Below are positions 61,880-64,000 of a stretch of 64,000 nucleotides of DNA, piece after piece. The stretch's first letter is position 1; each line of letters opens with the position of its first letter. Where the stretch lies: contig NZ_LQPE01000034.1 in assembly GCF_002101735.1 (NCBI RefSeq), positions 1 to 64,000 of the forward strand. The letters run 5' to 3'. A program made the translations under genes and the position numbers. This stretch comes from Mycobacterium kyorinense (lineage in GTDB: Bacteria > Actinomycetota > Actinomycetes > Mycobacteriales > Mycobacteriaceae). Below the pieces are notes generated by a model. The model did not search any database, had not been told where the DNA came from, and saw only the letters and a list, made by a program, of their open reading frames with translations.

Positions 61880-61913
61880 AATGGGCCCAGCCGGTTACCC
61901 GGCTGGGCCCATT
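61880..61913 (-). terminator. Strong terminator after the CsbD-like gene
   Basis: A perfect 15-bp stem (core GGGCCCAGCCGG) with a 4-base loop. On the minus strand it is followed by CTTTTACC, fitting a Rho-independent terminator seven bases after the CsbD-like stop. Confidence 0.85.
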
Positions 61914-61919
61914 TCAATG

Positions 61920-62165
61920 TCAGCCGTTGTCCTGGTTCGCCTTCTGGCGCTCTTCGGCGGCCTTTGCGCTGCCGCGGGCCGCTTCGGCTTCGGCTTCCTT
62001 CTTAGCCGCGTTGCGCTGCGCTTCGGCCTTGTCCTGCTGAGCCTTGGCCTCGTTGACCAGCTCCTCGTTGCCGGTCACCTCGCCAACTGCTTCCTTGGCC
62101 AGACCCTTCGCGCCTTCGACCACACCCCTGATGGCCTCTCCGGGCCCGCTCTTGTCCTCTGCCAC
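61920..62165 (-). CDS. mbp1: CsbD-like / microaggregate-binding protein 1 family
   Basis: An 81-residue, highly charged Ala/Glu/Lys-rich protein. GEAIRGVVEGAKGLAKEAVG and GNEELVNEAKAQQDKAEAQR follow the CsbD-like stress-protein repeat and the actinobacterial microaggregate-binding protein. It is predicted helical or partly disordered and probably stress-related. A TTAGGAGGAG ribosome site precedes the GTG. Confidence 0.85.
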   Translation of the reverse strand: MAEDKSGPGEAIRGVVEGAKGLAKEAVGEVTGNEELVNEAKAQQDKAEAQRNAAKKEAEAEAARGSAKAAEERQKANQDNG

Positions 62166-62274
62166 GTCTCCTCCTAATTTCTTAGGGCGGTGGCATTGCC
62201 CCGCCTAGAGCGGTTCAATTCCCGCAGCGCCGTACAGGCAAACCCACCGCAAGCGGTGATCGACGTCACAGGGT

Positions 62275-62808
62275 CTAAACGGCGTCGGTGGAAACGAGCG
62301 CGGCATCCCGGCCTTTGACTGGCGCGGGCGCTTGAGGTCCGGGTGCGGGCACGCCGCCGAGCGCAGCGATCAGGTCCCTGACCTTCGCCGCTTCCTCCTG
62401 CGTGGGGATCTCCCCCGCCTCGAGATCGTCGACCAGCTCGGCGCGCAGGCCTCTGCCGTTGGCCACTTCCCGGGCGGACAACTTGGCCCGGATACGGGCG
62501 GCGTACAGCTGCTGGCCCAGGCTCGATCCCGGCGCGGCGGCGGCGCGGGTCATCAGCTCGTCGTAGCGACGCCGCACATCGCTGAGCGCCATGATCACCA
62601 TCGGTGACGACCTGCTGCGGCCCGCGGCTTCGGTGAGCGCCGACCGCAGCTTCCGCATGCCCGACAACACGACACCCGCGCGTTTGTGAAACGTCGTGTC
62701 CGTCGGCGGCGGCAACGCCTCGATCGCGGCCGCGTGCATGTGGATCGCAGCCTCGGAAAGGCTGACGATGACGGACGATTCACCTTCGTGTGGCGCGGGT
62801 TGTCCCAC
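62275..62808 (-). CDS. Protein with a C-terminal XRE-like helix-turn-helix
   Basis: A 177-residue protein. Residues ~15-95 are helical with no recognised domain. Residues ~97-150 (LGQQLYAARIRAKLSAREVA, GLRAELVDDLEAGEIPTQEE) have the pattern of an XRE/Cro-type HTH (LxxxRxxxxLSxxxVA...LxxxExG). The tail is Pro/Ala-rich. DNA binding is inferred. It is divergent from the coiled-coil membrane protein across a 175-bp gap in which I see nothing further. Confidence 0.68.
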   Translation of the reverse strand: MGQPAPHEGESSVIVSLSEAAIHMHAAAIEALPPPTDTTFHKRAGVVLSGMRKLRSALTEAAGRSRSSPMVIMALSDVRRRYDELMTRAAAAPGSSLGQQLYAARIRAKLSAREVANGRGLRAELVDDLEAGEIPTQEEAAKVRDLIAALGGVPAPGPQAPAPVKGRDAALVSTDAV

Positions 62809-62983
62809 GTGTCCTCAATTCTTCAGCGGTCAATTCCACAGCGGTGCAGTTGAGGTTAGCGGTCTGGACGCAGGTGGTACACCGCGAGCGAGGGCCGGGG
62901 AGGGACCGAGCGGTATCGCCGTAACCGCGCGCCTCTAGTCTTAACCCGCACTGCCGGACTGCTCGGGCGGAAGGGAGGCCAAG

Positions 62984-63889
62984 GTGCCCGGACTAGCGCA
63001 ATCTGCCCGACCCGCCGGGCCCCTACAGCCTGGGGAGGTGAACGGCTCCGCGAGATCGACACCGCGAACCCAGCCGCCTCAGCGCAAGTTCGGCGGGCTC
63101 GGTTTCGGCTGGCTGGCCTGCGGCGTCGTCGGTGTCCTGGCCATTGCGTGGTTCATTTTTCTGGGTCCCGGCGAGAGCGGATCCAAGGCCGAGTGGTTCT
63201 TCGGCGCCGCGGTCTTCGGCGTCGTCCTGGTGTCGCTGTGGCAGACCGTCACCATCCAGCGTCAGGCGTCGCAGAAAGTGGCCGAAGCCGCCGAACAACT
63301 CCGGCGGGAGCTTGTCGCCGCCGAGGAGCGCTCAGCGCGTGAAGTCGCCATCACCCGCCGGCTGCACCAGGAGGAGATGGAAGCCAAACAGAACCTGCAT
63401 CGCGCCGAGATGGAGGCTCAACGCGAGTTGGCCCGCGTCGAGCGCATGCACCTGCTCAAGCGGCTGCAGAAGCAAGCGATGATCGAGGTGTCGCGTGCCG
63501 TCGGCGCGCACACCCAGATGCTCGCGGCACTGTGGAACGAGGCCGCGGGGCTGCTGCGCATCGAGGACCGCGACGAGCGCGAGCTGGCAATGAACCCGAT
63601 CTTCGAGCAGATCGGTCAGGTGGTGAACGACTTTTCGATCGAGCTCGCCAACGCCCACCTGCTTGTCGAGGACGATCACCTGCACCGCGCGCTGGACCGG
63701 GTCAACGAGGCGGCGGTCATGGCGGTTCAGGTAGCACAGGACATCCACACTGCCGTCATCGAAGGCCATGCGCCCGAACCGAACCCGATCCCGTCGGTGC
63801 AGCGGCTCATGCATGCCAGGGCAGCGGATGCGCGTCGTCTGGCCTGGGAGTTGCTCCGAACCGGGCTTGACGACCACGCGCAGCGCTAG
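62984..63889 (+). CDS. Membrane-anchored coiled-coil protein of unknown function
   Basis: A 301-residue protein. Two membrane helices lie at ~40-60 (WLACGVVGVLAIAWFIFLG) and ~68-86. A long charged coiled coil of about 80 residues follows (~90-165, rich in Glu/Arg/Gln, for example QEEMEAKQNLHRAEMEAQRE), then a helical C-terminal domain to residue 300. Function unknown; a scaffold or stress-sensing role would fit such architecture. GTG start after AGGGAGG. Confidence 0.78.
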   Translation: MPGLAQSARPAGPLQPGEVNGSARSTPRTQPPQRKFGGLGFGWLACGVVGVLAIAWFIFLGPGESGSKAEWFFGAAVFGVVLVSLWQTVTIQRQASQKVAEAAEQLRRELVAAEERSAREVAITRRLHQEEMEAKQNLHRAEMEAQRELARVERMHLLKRLQKQAMIEVSRAVGAHTQMLAALWNEAAGLLRIEDRDERELAMNPIFEQIGQVVNDFSIELANAHLLVEDDHLHRALDRVNEAAVMAVQVAQDIHTAVIEGHAPEPNPIPSVQRLMHARAADARRLAWELLRTGLDDHAQR

Positions 63890-63900
63890 CGTTGTCGGTG

Positions 63901-64000
63901 ATGTCCGACGAAATGCAGCCCAGCTGGGAGTTCGTGACGGCACCGCCGCACAGCGCGCCCGGCGTCATCTCGATGGTGGGCTACCGCGCGCAGAATGTGC
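63901..64000 (+). CDS. Start of a probable AraC-family regulator, truncated by the window
   Basis: The last 100 bases open a frame reading MSDEMQPSWEFVTAPPHSAP and ending in ISMVGYRAQNV. A Trp-rich start followed by a GYRA segment is common at the N-terminus of actinobacterial AraC-type regulators. Too little is present for certainty. It starts 12 bases after the coiled-coil gene. Confidence 0.45.
   Translation, partial: MSDEMQPSWEFVTAPPHSAPGVISMVGYRAQNV

Overview
The window is chromosomal DNA from a mycobacterium, most likely an environmental non-tuberculous species. It is GC-rich, uses many GTG starts, and carries mycobacterial genes in mycobacterial order: trxB, the sigM locus, the MurJ-pseudokinase fusion, mutT4, pcnA, mtc28, leuS, ino1, ponA1, rpsF-ssb-rpsR-rplI, a dnaB with two inteins, MmpS/MmpL, a WS/DGAT acyltransferase and an AveC-like protein with a P450. 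I saw no rRNA, tRNA, CRISPR array, prophage or complete insertion sequence.

Layout. 1-10.2 kb is the sigM/murJ/pcnA cluster (Rv3913-Rv3906c in M. tuberculosis). 10.3-29.2 kb holds counterparts of Rv0036c-Rv0049, with extra genes between them: an SBF-type transporter, an SDR, and an ABC importer with a fused binding protein and permease. 29.2-35.2 kb is cell-wall synthesis (ponA1 and a GT-C-like membrane protein) followed by the ribosomal/ssb operon. 35.2-38.7 kb is dnaB, with DnaA-box-like sites and an SOS-box-like palindrome in its leader. 38.7-45.7 kb is accessory: a HEPN-type protein, then a tightly overlapping ring-hydroxylating dioxygenase operon with an IclR regulator and an LLM flavoprotein. 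45.7-54.9 kb holds a GH6 cellulase, a fused MaoC dehydratase, an internally duplicated protein of unknown function, mmpS-mmpL, a class I aldolase and an exported protein. 54.9-61.6 kb looks like one oxidative lipid/terpenoid locus: ferredoxin reductase, ferredoxin, metal-dependent hydrolase, WS/DGAT, TetR, a tiny membrane protein, an AveC-like protein and a P450. 61.6-64 kb holds small conserved proteins and the start of another gene.

How the genes work together. Many genes overlap by 4-8 bases at stop/start, which marks operons: Rv3912-like/sigM, murJ/Rv3909/mutT4, the importer pair, ponA1/Rv0051-like, all five dioxygenase-operon genes, mmpS/mmpL and hydrolase/ferredoxin. At least nine starts have a TANNNT -10 motif ending 6-8 nt upstream and no Shine-Dalgarno, as expected of leaderless mycobacterial mRNAs.

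The least ordinary items are these. A ~46-bp interspersed repeat occurs three times; one copy is flanked by a 16-bp direct repeat at the rpsF stop codon and another lies in frame inside a gene. The P-loop intein of DnaB is of class 3 (WCT) type. An SOS-box-like site sits directly before dnaB. The anti-SigM protein appears to lack its cytoplasmic domain. The accessory genes next to dnaB differ from those M. tuberculosis carries there. Names such as Rv0036c and MSMEG numbers are recalled homologies, not search results.
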